From contig RPFO01001038.1 in NCBI GenBank assembly GCA_009746045.1, positions 1 through 50,948 of the forward strand: 50,948 bases of DNA, written 5' to 3'. Origin of the DNA: Mesostigma viride (lineage: Eukaryota; Streptophyta; Mesostigmatophyceae; Mesostigmatales; Mesostigmataceae). Each line of letters starts with the position of its first letter. The first letter of the stretch is position 1. The position numbers were made by a program, and so were the translations under genes. A model generated the notes under the pieces. The model did no database searches. It saw only the letters and a list, made by a program, of their open reading frames with translations, and was not told the origin of the DNA. Positions 18,838 through 27,918 of this stretch are shown here, piece by piece.

Positions 18838-19459
18838 GTCCCGCAGTAAATTCATCCTCTTCTTCAAACGCCGTAGTCTCGACGACTCTCTGCGATGAAA
18901 GAAGTTCGCGAAGAAAGTCGTCCGAGTCCGCGGTGTTTTTTTTTGACACCGGTTGCAGATCTGCGACGCGTTTTTCGAGCCTCACAAGAGCTTCCCGAAG
19001 AATCGCGATTTCTTTTTCCATCGCTCGAAACCGGTGCACGGTGATCCGGTTTTTGTTGTTCTTGAGTTCAAGGCTTTGAGCGCACACAGGCGATCGAAAG
19101 CAGCCAAGAGGGTGTTGATCGCACCGATCTGCGGAACCAACGAGAGGACGACAAGGGCCGAACGGTTCGTATGGTTTTCCGTCGACGAGCACGCGAAGTC
19201 CCTTTCTTCCTTCCCATCCTGGTTGGTCGAGACAAACCACCGAGGCTCGGAATACAGGATCCTCGAAGGGGATGCAAAACCTGTTCTTGTGTCTTCCGCA
19301 CAGTCCGATTTGTGGCGTCTTTGGGTCGGAGAACGCCGCCTTGCACGAGCACAAAGGGGCGCTGCACTCGATAACCATGGTGACTGGCAGACTTTCGAAA
19401 GCAGCGATCTCGTTCCGAGACACGGTGACAAAACAGCCGATGACGCGGGAGGAAGCCAT
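18752..19459 (-). CDS. Cys/His-rich protein with coiled-coil tail
   Basis: A 235-residue protein. Two Cys/His clusters lie at about residues 32-62 (C-x3-4-C-x-C ... C-x2-H) and 102-125 (C ... C-x2-H ... C). The first resembles the mini-zinc module of the genes at 10421, 19671 and 45455. A charged helix with heptads follows, then an acidic/Thr-rich tail. An upstream TATAAATACC at about 53 bases supports the first ATG as the start. A second ATG at 19378 is possible. Confidence 0.6.
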   Translation of the reverse strand: MASSRVIGCFVTVSRNEIAAFESLPVTMVIECSAPLCSCKAAFSDPKTPQIGLCGRHKNRFCIPFEDPVFRASVVCLDQPGWEGRKGLRVLVDGKPYEPFGPCRPLVGSADRCDQHPLGCFRSPVCAQSLELKNNKNRITVHRFRAMEKEIAILREALVRLEKRVADLQPVSKKNTADSDDFLRELLSSQRVVETTAFEEEDEFTAGLTAPTQTPTELENRDEERGTKRLKASLL

Positions 19460-19510
19460 GGCAGCTGGTGAGGAAGAGAGTGCAACGAGACAGAGAGAGA
19501 GAGGGCGACA

Positions 19511-19520
19511 GGTATTTATA
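19511..19520 (-). promoter_or_regulatory. TATA-like element
   Basis: TATAAATACC on the minus strand, about 53 bases upstream of the ATG at 19459. Confidence 0.4.
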
Positions 19521-19670
19521 TGTGTCGGTAGATTCGGCGATGGGAGGTTACAACCTTATCGCAAGAACCTTCTAGAACTTCGACCAAGACGAGAATGACG
19601 TGGTGGTACGGTCAAGATACCGTACACTAAAAGAGGTTTGGGATTTTTATGCCTTTGTATTATCAGTAAA

Positions 19671-20414
19671 ATGACAAAGTGTTGCCGTAAGACAAAACAA
19701 GGACGTGAATGTCGAAACGACGTCCGTCCAGGCCGAAAGTTGTGCGGAACGCATGCCGCGTGTCAATCTCGGAAGCGCGGAAGACACCGAATGGAAGAAA
19801 CGACTACGGAGCAACGTCCGCCCCTCCGAACCATTTTCGCGAAATCAGGAAATACGGACGAGGGAGAGGCGGAAAAGCGACCGCAGAAACTCGGCGATTC
19901 GAATCAACCCGAAGTACGACTGAGAGACTTGCCGAAAGACGTTCTTCTCAAGATTTTTAACAATATCGCTTTAGACCGAAAAGGTGAAAGGGACTTGGCA
20001 AACGCTCGACTCGTGAACAAGGATATCAACGCTATTGCCACACAGGCCGCGTTAGACACGTCGGATGACCGGATCAAGGCCTCGGAGGCTCGTCTGGCTG
20101 CTATCGAGTCAGCCATGGACACACGCGATCAGAAGATGGACAGAGATAGACAATATGCATTTTCGAGAGACGCTAACGTCTATCACGCGTTGAAGAAAGG
20201 ATATGACATAGCCGATAAAGCTCAAGAGAGAGATCGCGTTGCACGCGACGAGGAGGCAAAGTTTCTACAGAGATTGAAGCTCCGAGACGCTTCAAAATAT
20301 GCCGAATTGAAGGCCACCGAACAAACACAGCAAGAGTCTACATCTGGCTCGCATGCTTCGAGTGCTCATCGCTCCGTCCGCTCCAAGTCGAAGCGTGGCA
20401 GGCGGCGTCTTTAG
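19671..20414 (+). CDS. F-box protein with N-terminal mini-zinc module
   Basis: A 247-residue protein. Residues about 4-29 form the Cys/His module (CC ... GREC ... LCGTH). Residues about 83-120 fit an F-box: LRDLPKDVLLKIF, then a conserved ARLVNKD stretch. F-boxes dock on Skp1 in SCF ubiquitin ligases. The C-terminal half is a highly charged helix. The protein probably redirects host ubiquitination. Its architecture matches the gene at 44715-45455. Confidence 0.75.
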   Translation: MTKCCRKTKQGRECRNDVRPGRKLCGTHAACQSRKRGRHRMEETTTEQRPPLRTIFAKSGNTDEGEAEKRPQKLGDSNQPEVRLRDLPKDVLLKIFNNIALDRKGERDLANARLVNKDINAIATQAALDTSDDRIKASEARLAAIESAMDTRDQKMDRDRQYAFSRDANVYHALKKGYDIADKAQERDRVARDEEAKFLQRLKLRDASKYAELKATEQTQQESTSGSHASSAHRSVRSKSKRGRRRL

Positions 20415-20812
20415 ACGTACGGTCGTGGTACCCGTACACACCCGTCGTGGTACGGACGCGACGCCGTACATACTGGAGGTGGTACGGACTCGGTTTTCGT
20501 ATATGGCGACAGGTACTTACGTCCACTATAGTTAGTATGTTAAGGTACGGATAGGTCACCATTCCTTCCCAGAAAGGGCATCGGAAAAACTTTTTGTCCC
20601 CGTGGTCTTGAGACACCTGTTTATACCACGAGGTTGTACGGAAATGCCACCGTCCACACTGGTGGTGGTACGGACATGCAACCGTCCACACTGGTGGTGG
20701 TACGGACATGTGTTTGTACATGTTATCGTTTACTATCATCCAATGTAATGAGTATGTTATGGTACGGAGAGGTCACCGATCCATCCCGAAACAGACCTTG
20801 AAAAAACTTTCA
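20411..20812. repeat. GTACGG repeat region, left arm of an inverted-repeat cassette
   Basis: This stretch holds no convincing gene. It has tandem units of about 30-35 bases around CACTGGTGGTGGTACGGACA, plus two direct copies of a longer block with AGTATGTTA, GGTACGGA, AGGTCACC and a run of A (about 20537-20595 and 20750-20810). The second copy pairs with an inverted copy at 21421-21500. The arm runs into the end of the gene at 20810. Confidence 0.75.
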
Positions 20813-21352
20813 ATTGCTGCTGAAGAGTGGCTCCGGAGAGCCATCAGGCGACTTCTCTGACTTTGGCAAAATCATGCCGTGTCTATACACGTGCGTGTTC
20901 GTGCTGACTTCTTCACACATTCTTATTCTTTTAACCAGGTCTAATTGAAACAAATAACAACGATATTTGATAAAGAACGACACCGGAGTGTTGTTAAAGA
21001 AATCAAGATATACAACAACCCCCTTGCGAGCATACTGTCCGAGGCAGTTAGCGATCAGCAAGCCTTCCGGATGCAGTTCTTCGTTTCCAAGGCGGACACG
21101 GATATCCTTATCGCTGGTAATTTCGCGTATAATATCGGAATAGGGAAGCTTGTCAACTACGTACATCAACTTGTTACTCTTTTTATCAAATTCAAGAGTC
21201 GATGGATCATGTATTACCACGTGATCGAAAATTTCATATTCGACTGCACCACAAAATGGAGGTTCGGAAATAAAACGCAGTGCTGTCATTGGCGAGTGGA
21301 CCTGTCCAGCGTCGTACGCAGGAAAGTCTTTTATTAACTCGTGTAAATTCAT
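20810..21352 (-). CDS. Unknown gene inside the inverted-repeat cassette
   Basis: A 180-residue soluble protein of mixed alpha/beta character with several Tyr/Phe-rich strands. No transposase, integrase or nuclease motif is seen. Its stop codon lies at the inner edge of the left repeat arm. On the right side a spacer of about 70 bases with AT-rich, TATA-like sequence separates the start from the right arm. The gene is a candidate cargo of a mobile or duplicated cassette. Confidence 0.65.
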   Translation of the reverse strand: MNLHELIKDFPAYDAGQVHSPMTALRFISEPPFCGAVEYEIFDHVVIHDPSTLEFDKKSNKLMYVVDKLPYSDIIREITSDKDIRVRLGNEELHPEGLLIANCLGQYARKGVVVYLDFFNNTPVSFFIKYRCYLFQLDLVKRIRMCEEVSTNTHVYRHGMILPKSEKSPDGSPEPLFSSN

Positions 21353-21418
21353 GATTCATTATAAACAAAAGAGATAAGTATAAGGTCGTCAGCCGAGCAT
21401 GTCTGTCAAGCCCATGGA

Positions 21419-21625
21419 CAAAAAGTTTTTTCGAGACCCATTTTGGGATGGATTGGTGACCTCTCCGTACACTAATATACTAATAACATTGGATTGAAGT
21501 ATGTATCAACACAGACGGAACCCATGTCCGTACCACCACCAGTGTGTACGGATACACGTCCGTACCGCCACTGGTGTGTACGGGAACACATCAGTATGAC
21601 CACCAGTGTAGAGGAATGCGCGTCC
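21419..21625. repeat. Right arm of the inverted-repeat cassette
   Basis: An inverted copy of the left-arm block: the complement of 21421-21472 matches about 20760-20810 with few differences, and the similarity continues through about 21500 and into the 30-35 base GTACGG tandem units up to about 21610. The remainder of the 21353-21688 spacer shows no gene. Confidence 0.75.
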
Positions 21626-21688
21626 GTCAAACGACTTCGATCAAAAATAGGATCTTCTAACTGCGACTGTACAATGTTCGTGCACACT

Positions 21689-22675
21689 TCACGAAAATGG
21701 TTCGGGAAACGAGATCCCGTACACCGACCGCATCTTATCCCTGTACATCTTTACCAACGCATCGTTAGGCGTCAACCGGTTGCGCCACCAATCGCCGACA
21801 ACCACGTTCGCGATGATTTCGTCGTCTTCGAACAAAGGAAGGGCGTTCAGCCCGTAAAAGATCCAATCCCACCGCGGATCAACCATGACACTGCGAGAAA
21901 CGCGGCAAGTCAACAGAGACTTGCGTTCCTCGAACGGCTGCAAGCTGAACCACAGCACGAACACAGCACGGCTTTGTCCAGAGACCTTGAACCGCAGACT
22001 CGCGGTATAGGGCAAAAAGAACTCGTTGTCAACAGAAAGGGACAACGGGCCTGTATCTGGAACCGAGAACATCTTCCGGATCCATCGAGCAATCCACGCG
22101 TTCGTGATAGGATACGTGTACACGCTCTTCCCGCTATAGAGGGATGACTTCTCTGTGGTCACTTCTGTTTGCTTGGACTCGACGATCTTTACGCGATGCA
22201 CGTGCTCCAAGTGCGCGTGGTCTAGCAGATTTTCCATCACGATCATCGGGTGACCGGCTACCGCCCCCGTGTATGAAAAAGTCCGAAACAATGGATCTGT
22301 GAACTCCGGAATCGAAGGAAAGGCCGAGTCGCCATCTCCTATCCCTGTGTTGACCCACACCAAATCCTCGTCTTGTTTCGTGTCAAGGTATCCGTTTGGG
22401 TTGTTCTGTTTTCCCCAATACATGCCGTGGTAGGCACAACGAATGCACCCGTCCTCGACTCTCGCCTTGTGAGAAAGACGCGCACCGCGGTGAGGACACA
22501 CGTTGCGAACGGCGAGGGTCTCGTTGCGCTCACGGTGCGGGTACATGAGGATTTCTTCGTTATATATTTTTGTCACTTTGACACAGGACGGTTTGCGTCC
22601 GACGCAGACCCATTTGTCCGGAACAGAATCGCATCTCGCAGGGAGACACGCGAGAAGTTTTACCGCGTTCGCCAT
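21689..22675 (-). CDS. Rieske non-heme iron oxygenase (intact copy)
   Basis: A 328-residue protein. The Rieske [2Fe-2S] ligands lie in CPHRG (about residues 60-64) and CAYHG (about 79-83). The mononuclear iron site is in an NLLDHAHLEHVH stretch, which fits Asp-x2-His-x4-His, near residue 155. The layout is like pheophorbide a oxygenase-type and related Rieske monooxygenases. These take electrons from ferredoxin or a reductase to oxidise a ring or lipid substrate; the substrate here is unknown. The paralogue at 5598 is degenerate. Confidence 0.9.
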   Translation of the reverse strand: MANAVKLLACLPARCDSVPDKWVCVGRKPSCVKVTKIYNEEILMYPHRERNETLAVRNVCPHRGARLSHKARVEDGCIRCAYHGMYWGKQNNPNGYLDTKQDEDLVWVNTGIGDGDSAFPSIPEFTDPLFRTFSYTGAVAGHPMIVMENLLDHAHLEHVHRVKIVESKQTEVTTEKSSLYSGKSVYTYPITNAWIARWIRKMFSVPDTGPLSLSVDNEFFLPYTASLRFKVSGQSRAVFVLWFSLQPFEERKSLLTCRVSRSVMVDPRWDWIFYGLNALPLFEDDEIIANVVVGDWWRNRLTPNDALVKMYRDKMRSVYGISFPEPFS

Positions 22676-22781
22676 CGCGACCCACTATAGAAACGCAAAT
22701 TTTACCGGTCTCGGTAGGCGAGTGGTGTTCGTGTCACTAAGGAGTAAACTTAATGATAAACGCAATCTTTATTAGTATTTT

Positions 22782-23609
22782 TTAGGTCTTCACATGGAAC
22801 GTGTAATCCACTGGTATCGACTCAATGTCGCCTAGCGCCACGCCGGCAAAAAAAAGGCGCGAATTCGACTTGTCAGGATATCCTGCGCCGGCGTGAACGA
22901 GGTGCGCGTGCCAAATCAGAAGGTCCCCGGCGTTCAACGAGATTTCTAAAGGGTACACGCGGCCCGTGAGATCGTCGCCCGTCTCATCGATCGGATTAGA
23001 GTGATGTTTCGATAAGAACAATATGAAACGCGTGTCATCCTCTAACGCGAGCATACAAGATACGGGAAATCCTGTTCTCCAGCGCATAACGTCCGGCGAA
23101 AAATCGCGATGCGCAGACTGAACGTCGCATCCCGGATCAGAGTACAAGAAGCTCGCTTCGATCGTCCGATATTGTTCTGAAACGAGATCCCACATCAGAC
23201 GGACGCAGGTTTTCCACGTGTTGAGTTCGCCATTGGACCAAGATTTTGTCAAGTTGTATTGGCTCCTCCTTCCGTCCCCTTTATCCGATCGGCCGCGTTC
23301 GTCTTCTCTTTGAAATATCGTTGTAGCGAGAGACCGCCTGTCTTGCGACAACGCGAAGATTCTTTGAACCTCTTCCTCTGGCGCGGCTCCACGGACGACG
23401 GCGTACCCGGTCATCGCCAAGCCTTTAAATACGTCTCGAATCACGGGGTTTCGTTCGGCCGCGAGAGCGTCACGAACGAACTCAGAAGCAAAAACGAGTT
23501 CCTCCTCGTTCGACATCAAATCGTTCGCAGCGCGCTTTCGACCTCGACGAACGGCGCACTGAATCATCCGAAAAGCGTCACGCACGCCCTCTTCTACGGA
23601 AGACGACAT
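22782..23609 (-). CDS. PhyH-type 2-oxoglutarate/Fe(II) dioxygenase
   Basis: About 275 residues from the ATG at 23609 (an ATG at 23633 would overlap the divergent gene's leader more closely). The iron triad is visible: His and Asp in AHRDF, then a distal His in HAHLVHAG, with an Arg about a dozen residues on that would bind 2-oxoglutarate. It matches the phytanoyl-CoA hydroxylase-like superfamily. The substrate is unknown. It sits beside the Rieske oxygenase, so both may act on the same host lipid or pigment. Confidence 0.8.
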   Translation of the reverse strand: MSSSVEEGVRDAFRMIQCAVRRGRKRAANDLMSNEEELVFASEFVRDALAAERNPVIRDVFKGLAMTGYAVVRGAAPEEEVQRIFALSQDRRSLATTIFQREDERGRSDKGDGRRSQYNLTKSWSNGELNTWKTCVRLMWDLVSEQYRTIEASFLYSDPGCDVQSAHRDFSPDVMRWRTGFPVSCMLALEDDTRFILFLSKHHSNPIDETGDDLTGRVYPLEISLNAGDLLIWHAHLVHAGAGYPDKSNSRLFFAGVALGDIESIPVDYTFHVKT

Positions 23610-23644
23610 CCATAACGCGGGTTTTGAAAACATTTGACGCTTTC

Positions 23645-24397
23645 ATGGCGCGCCTGCGATCCTGGATAGCGAGAAAGCGCCCCAGACCGGGAAAAACGAC
23701 TCAGTCGTATCGAAGATGGGAAAAGGACAACAAAGCCAGCGTGATTCTGTTTGCGCAGGGAAAAGCAATCTCCGAGCAGCCTACCTTGCGTGTGAAAGAT
23801 CTCAAAGAGGAAGCAGACCGCTGGTCTCGGGCCAACTATTCAAAGCGATGTTTGTTCGTCGCACGGGTCCGATCTTTTACAGAGATCAGCCGGCGGACGC
23901 TCGACCTACAACTGGTCGCAGAAGACGATGCGCGTTTTTCGGGACTCATAAGCCCTCTGCTCATGTTCAACGTGGACACAACACGGGAAGTAGCGATCGC
24001 CATCGTGTACATGGCCAAAGCGAGAGGGCTTTCCGCGGACTACTACACCCCAAAGATGTCTCACGCCTTTACGGTATCGGCCGAAGAAGGACCCGAGAAG
24101 GATCCGAAGTGGGCTCAGAACCCCCTTTTCGTCCCCGAGTCTATCGATGTAGGAATAGGGTCCTCCGTGAGTTTCTTTGAAGGTTGCATGAACTTCAATT
24201 GCGTATACAGAGGACGCTGTGTGTACCGTTGCGAGAAATGCAGCGATCCGACGTATTGCAGCCGCGAGTGTCGTGATGAAGATCGGGAAGCCCACGGCGT
24301 CTTTTGCGAACATATCAGGAGAAGTCTTAAATATGTCGAAAAGAGGGGACAGCCCGTGTTTACGTTCCGGCCCTGCCTCATGTTTGAAGATCGTTGA
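23645..24397 (+). CDS. MYND zinc-finger protein
   Basis: A 250-residue protein. Near residues 195-235 a Cys/His pattern (C-x2-C ... YC-x2-C ... H-x3-C-x3-H) fits a MYND finger, a protein-interaction module. The N-terminal part is basic and the middle is a mixed domain of unknown fold. The finger may bind Pro-rich host regulators. It diverges from the PhyH gene with 35 bases between the starts and overlaps the opposing gene by 20 bases. Confidence 0.75.
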   Translation: MARLRSWIARKRPRPGKTTQSYRRWEKDNKASVILFAQGKAISEQPTLRVKDLKEEADRWSRANYSKRCLFVARVRSFTEISRRTLDLQLVAEDDARFSGLISPLLMFNVDTTREVAIAIVYMAKARGLSADYYTPKMSHAFTVSAEEGPEKDPKWAQNPLFVPESIDVGIGSSVSFFEGCMNFNCVYRGRCVYRCEKCSDPTYCSRECRDEDREAHGVFCEHIRRSLKYVEKRGQPVFTFRPCLMFEDR

Positions 24398-24617
24398 ACA
24401 TCCATTGGGTGTAACTCGACCACAAAGAATTATACGAAGGCAGCAACACGTCCAAATGCCCTCCGTGGTTTAACAAGTACAACCGCTGATGCTTCGGTTT
24501 TGTAGGTGCATAGAAATGAATCTTCATGGACACCACCCAAGGTGTGGCTGTCTTCCTGACTGTATCAATTTCTAATACAACAATCTCTGCTTCCACTGCC
24601 TCGGATATCACAGCCAT
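24378..24617 (-). CDS. OTU-like C-terminal half-domain protein
   Basis: A 79-residue frame whose ATG overlaps the preceding stop (TAATG). It resembles the second half of an OTU fold: a strand ending IVVLEID, then a HFYAP strand, and a final LNHGGHLDVLLP stretch carrying the position of the catalytic His. The Cys half is absent. It may be a truncated tandem copy, or the true C-terminus of the OTU gene after a further frameshift. Confidence 0.5.
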   Translation of the reverse strand: MAVISEAVEAEIVVLEIDTVRKTATPWVVSMKIHFYAPTKPKHQRLYLLNHGGHLDVLLPSYNSLWSSYTQWMFNDLQT

Positions 24618-25673
24618 TACTCTAGAATTCGGCTGAGTAAACTGTCTAAAATCTCTTTCGACTGCTTCTTGTTGACCTTGTAGACCAGCTGGGCCGGACG
24701 GTGAAAAAAGGCGATTTGCGTCCTCTTAGCAACTCCTTGCATTTTTTCCTTAGTCTATCCGCCCGCGGCAAGATTTGGCTCACTTTGATAGAGTTTCCGC
24801 CCGTAAACCCAGTTCCATGGAAACTCCGCGCCACCACGACAGCCTCAAAGACGTTGTAAGTCCCGCCAGAAGAGAGTTTTCGCACGTGAGTGACTACTAA
24901 ACCTGGCAGTTCGTGATGCGAGAACCTAAAACTCGAATCGATGTATTCCTCCGGTTTGCTTTGATACACGAAATCTTTTCTATCGACAGTTTTACCTGGT
25001 TCATAATGTAGTCCTTTCAAGCGACTTGGGTCCACCTCTAAGGGGAACGATGGTCGCATTGCAGCATAATCGTTGGAGTCGCGACGAGGTAGTAGAGCAG
25101 TGTAGTGATGATTGAGGTGATCCATGTAACCGCCGGGTTCCATGTGCTTTTTTCTGTACGAGGGTCGAACCGATAAAACGTTACGTTTCCGTTAGGATAA
25201 TTTTCGGACGACTTTCCACGAGTTACTACCACAATAGGAGTGTTTGTTATCTCCGCCATAATGTAAGACGCGTTCACTTCGATCCATTTATTCCCTGGAA
25301 GCGTTTCTTTCACGGATTTCGACATCTCGCCATTTTTGTCCTTTGCACCCCAAACTCTTCTGAGGAGAGGTTCGTAGACCTTGTCCCAACCTTCTAGTAT
25401 TTTCTTCCTCATGTCGCGTGCTTTCGAAAGTAGTTCCTCCGTTGTTATGGTTTCTCTTTGTCGCCAAGCTTGGCAGATGTAAAAAGAATTGAAAAAACAA
25501 TGTCCGTCACCAGGAGTTCCGCGATAAAACAAGATGGTGTCGTCGGGGAAATCTGGGTTTGTGAGACTGTACATCGAGTCGAGTTCGAACCAGTGAGGGG
25601 GGTATGTTATTCTCGGATACTGATTCGGTGTTCTTACAATGCGAAGAGCGGGCGCCTTGACGGTTCTTACCAT
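24617..25673 (-). CDS. OTU-family cysteine protease, interrupted by two frameshifts
   Basis: The first part has the OTU catalytic block GDGHCFFNS with Asp, His and Cys near residue 57, and a strand with IVVVTRG. The catalytic His block (NHHYTALLP) is in the next frame at about 25100. The frame changes again near 24705, and a protein-like end closes at 24617-24619. Both breaks are at runs of six identical bases (about 25149-25154 and 24702-24707). OTU proteases remove ubiquitin, so a role against host ubiquitin signalling is likely. Confidence 0.7.
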
Positions 25674-26508
25674 TTCTCGGTAATTACATCGTCGAGTGGA
25701 TCATCGGTTGTGAGATCATGAGAGGTCGCATTAGGCGGAAGAGGTGTATTTTTTCCCTTTGGTTTGACTTGTTTCTCTGATGTTGAGTCATCGAGGGTCA
25801 AATCGATGGACTTGTTCTTAATTTCCGTTGCCTTTTTTCTTCCTTGCTGGTTTCGGCTTTGTTGGCTCAGAACTAGCCGGTTTTGCATCTTTTACAGTTT
25901 GGGGTTTTGTTTCTTCGGGATTGCTCGATTCAACTTTCAGTATTGCTCGTTTTACTTAACGCAAGTCTCTTTCCAAATTGTGTTCATGATGCTTCATCTC
26001 TGAAACGAGTTGTTGGTTATCTTCTACAATTTGTTGCTTAGATTGTGTTTCCTTACGAGGCGGATGCGGTTTGATAGGTTCATACCCCCTTTTTGCGCCC
26101 TCTCCATCCGCATTTTTTGTTCAGCCGCTCTCTTTTGTGCAATTTCCTTTTCCCATCGCTCTTTTTCTTGTCTCCAGAGTTCTGCTTGTGATAAACGCGA
26201 TCTAGGCGCTGTTTTAGCCGTCTGGTTTGGTTTCAATTCCTTTTTTCCGACAACTACGGAGTATCGACCCCAGAGTCGTAGTTGGCCTTTCGATTTGCAC
26301 TGCGTAACCGACCCCTGTTTCTGCCATATCCTGCCCCGCAATAGATTGGGCCCTTTTCCGGTACACCTTGAAAGTCAGGTTTATTTCTTGGCCCCTTTGC
26401 AATCTGCCGAAGGCCGTACAAACGCACTTGTCCCGCTTTTTGGCAATCTTCTTCCGTAGAACCTCTCGTGGAATGTCTATATCCGCAACGTAAACCGCTT
26501 CTAGGCAT
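25667..26508 (-). pseudogene. Multiply frameshifted Lys/Glu-rich gene upstream of OTU
   Basis: From an ATG at 26508, protein-like sequence passes through at least four frames down to 25667, with an in-frame TAA at 25956-25958. Content: a Cys-containing start, a helical charged region with RWEKE and AEQKMRMERAQ, and a Lys/Pro/Ser-rich linker ending beside the OTU ATG (ATGGTAA overlap). It may be the N-terminal part of the OTU protein. Confidence 0.4.
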
Positions 26509-26564
26509 AGGTGCTAATAAAGGCAATCAAAAAAAGCGTCCAATCTACAACACAGCCATTAGCA

Positions 26565-26816
26565 TCATATTTGCCACGGCCGTCCATTGCATGGACGTGT
26601 CACGACAGCGTCCTCGTCTTCTTTTATCGGTCTTCCAAAGGTTGCGAAAAACATGGAGTTTTGTACAGTAGGCTGATGATGATCGTCGTTATTTTTTTGA
26701 GAAATTTTATGGATTATGAAAACGCTTACTGCAAAAATCGCAAGTTTCACAAAGTTCATCAAGCGCGTGAGGTCGGAAACGAACCGTTCTGTCCACTTAT
26801 CAAACTCAAAAGGCAT
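26565..26816 (-). CDS. Single-pass membrane protein, 83 aa
   Basis: A hydrophobic segment lies at about residues 20-38, followed by a polar tail. An AT-rich TTTTAATAAAC sequence sits just upstream. Family unknown. Confidence 0.5.
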   Translation of the reverse strand: MPFEFDKWTERFVSDLTRLMNFVKLAIFAVSVFIIHKISQKNNDDHHQPTVQNSMFFATFGRPIKEDEDAVVTRPCNGRPWQI

Positions 26817-26842
26817 TTTTGTTTATTAAAATGACGCCACAA

Positions 26843-27184
26843 TTAAATCTTAATAGCAATCAACCAAGACGAATACATCAATGCAGCTAACACCACAGTA
26901 TTCAGAATGCCGATCTTCCAAGAATTAAAGCGCGTCTTAAGGTACGTATCGATCGCTCCTGCAAGTATAGACAGGGCAAGGACGCCGCTGTTAATTTTGA
27001 CCTTCTTCAAGTCGACATCTCCCATCTGATCGATCTGCTTAAACTTCTTCTTCACGGCCGTCGCTGTCAGAGGGAACGTAAGCAAAAGCATGTACGTGAA
27101 CAAGTTGGTGCTCATCGCGTACTTGATGTCGCTTGAAAGGTTCCCGGCCGTCTTCAAATTCTTCCAAACCTGGACAATCTCCAT
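26843..27184 (-). CDS. Multi-pass membrane protein, 113 aa
   Basis: Hydrophobic segments at about residues 28-42, 66-80 and 92-110. It diverges from the lipase gene; the 37-base spacer contains a TATAC-like sequence and an A-rich run. Family unknown. Confidence 0.6.
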   Translation of the reverse strand: MEIVQVWKNLKTAGNLSSDIKYAMSTNLFTYMLLLTFPLTATAVKKKFKQIDQMGDVDLKKVKINSGVLALSILAGAIDTYLKTRFNSWKIGILNTVVLAALMYSSWLIAIKI

Positions 27185-27221
27185 GAAAAAAGAGAGTATA
27201 CTTTAAAAGAACAAAAAAAAA

Positions 27222-27918
27222 ATGGATCCGGCGATTCTCAAAACTCTTCGAGATTACGCATTTACTCGACACTCGTGTACTCGAATTCCTTCCTTCCATC
27301 GTCGTGGGACGTTGTAGAGTGGCCTCGCAAGGGAAAAGCGGCGGTGATTACGGACCCAAGCAGAGAAGGCAAGTTGTTGTCGTTCGAGGGACCGATCCTC
27401 GGTCCTTCGAAAGTTACAAAGTCAGCACCGAGTGGAATCTCGTGCACTCGGATGCCGCAGGATGTAAAATCCATTCAGGATACTTGGAATCCGCGACCGC
27501 ATTACAGAAGTTAGTGTCACCTCGTCTGGTTTCGGGGTTTGATCTGGATATTACGGGACATTCGATGGGCGGGGCGGTCGCTTCGTGTCTCTTAGCTCTC
27601 CTGCCCGACAACGACGCGAAACAACTTCGCGTCTTTGCGTTCGGAGCGCCTAGGTTTACGGACGACGAAGGTCGCTCCCGTCTTTCCCAAAGTAGTTCAA
27701 AAATCTACTGGCGCGTTGAAGACGAAGACGACCCGATATGTCATTTCCCCAACCCGTATCTGTACAAGTCAGTAGGGAACGCCTTGGTCTTGAAAGGTGA
27801 AGGTCCTAAATGGCTCGGTCTGCGAACCCATATGGTCAACGACGTGCGCAAAGGATATCTCGGACGGCTACAAGCCGCGGTAGAAGGAAGAGAGGAGTAC
27901 AAGGTGATCAAGGCCTGA
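27222..27918 (+). CDS. Class 3 lipase-like protein, interrupted by two frameshifts
   Basis: The alpha/beta-hydrolase lipase 3 signatures are clear: an oxyanion-side VVRGT, a D..H-G module, the nucleophile in GHSMGG, an FGAPRF strand, Asp in a DDPICHFP segment and a distal His in RTHMV. The catalytic triad is therefore complete. The first 130 codons are spread over three frames: the ATG at 27222, a second frame from about 27275 and a third from about 27380. Both shifts are in the sense of a missing base. It would act on host or membrane lipids. Confidence 0.75.

Noticed and set aside
20411-20812. CRISPR array
   Set aside because: The units are imperfect, of uneven length and without distinct spacers; no cas gene is near. 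The GTACGG tandem and inverted layout fits a repeat cassette better.
20810-21352. Transposase in the cassette
   Set aside because: No DDE, HUH, serine or tyrosine recombinase motif could be seen in the 180-aa protein.
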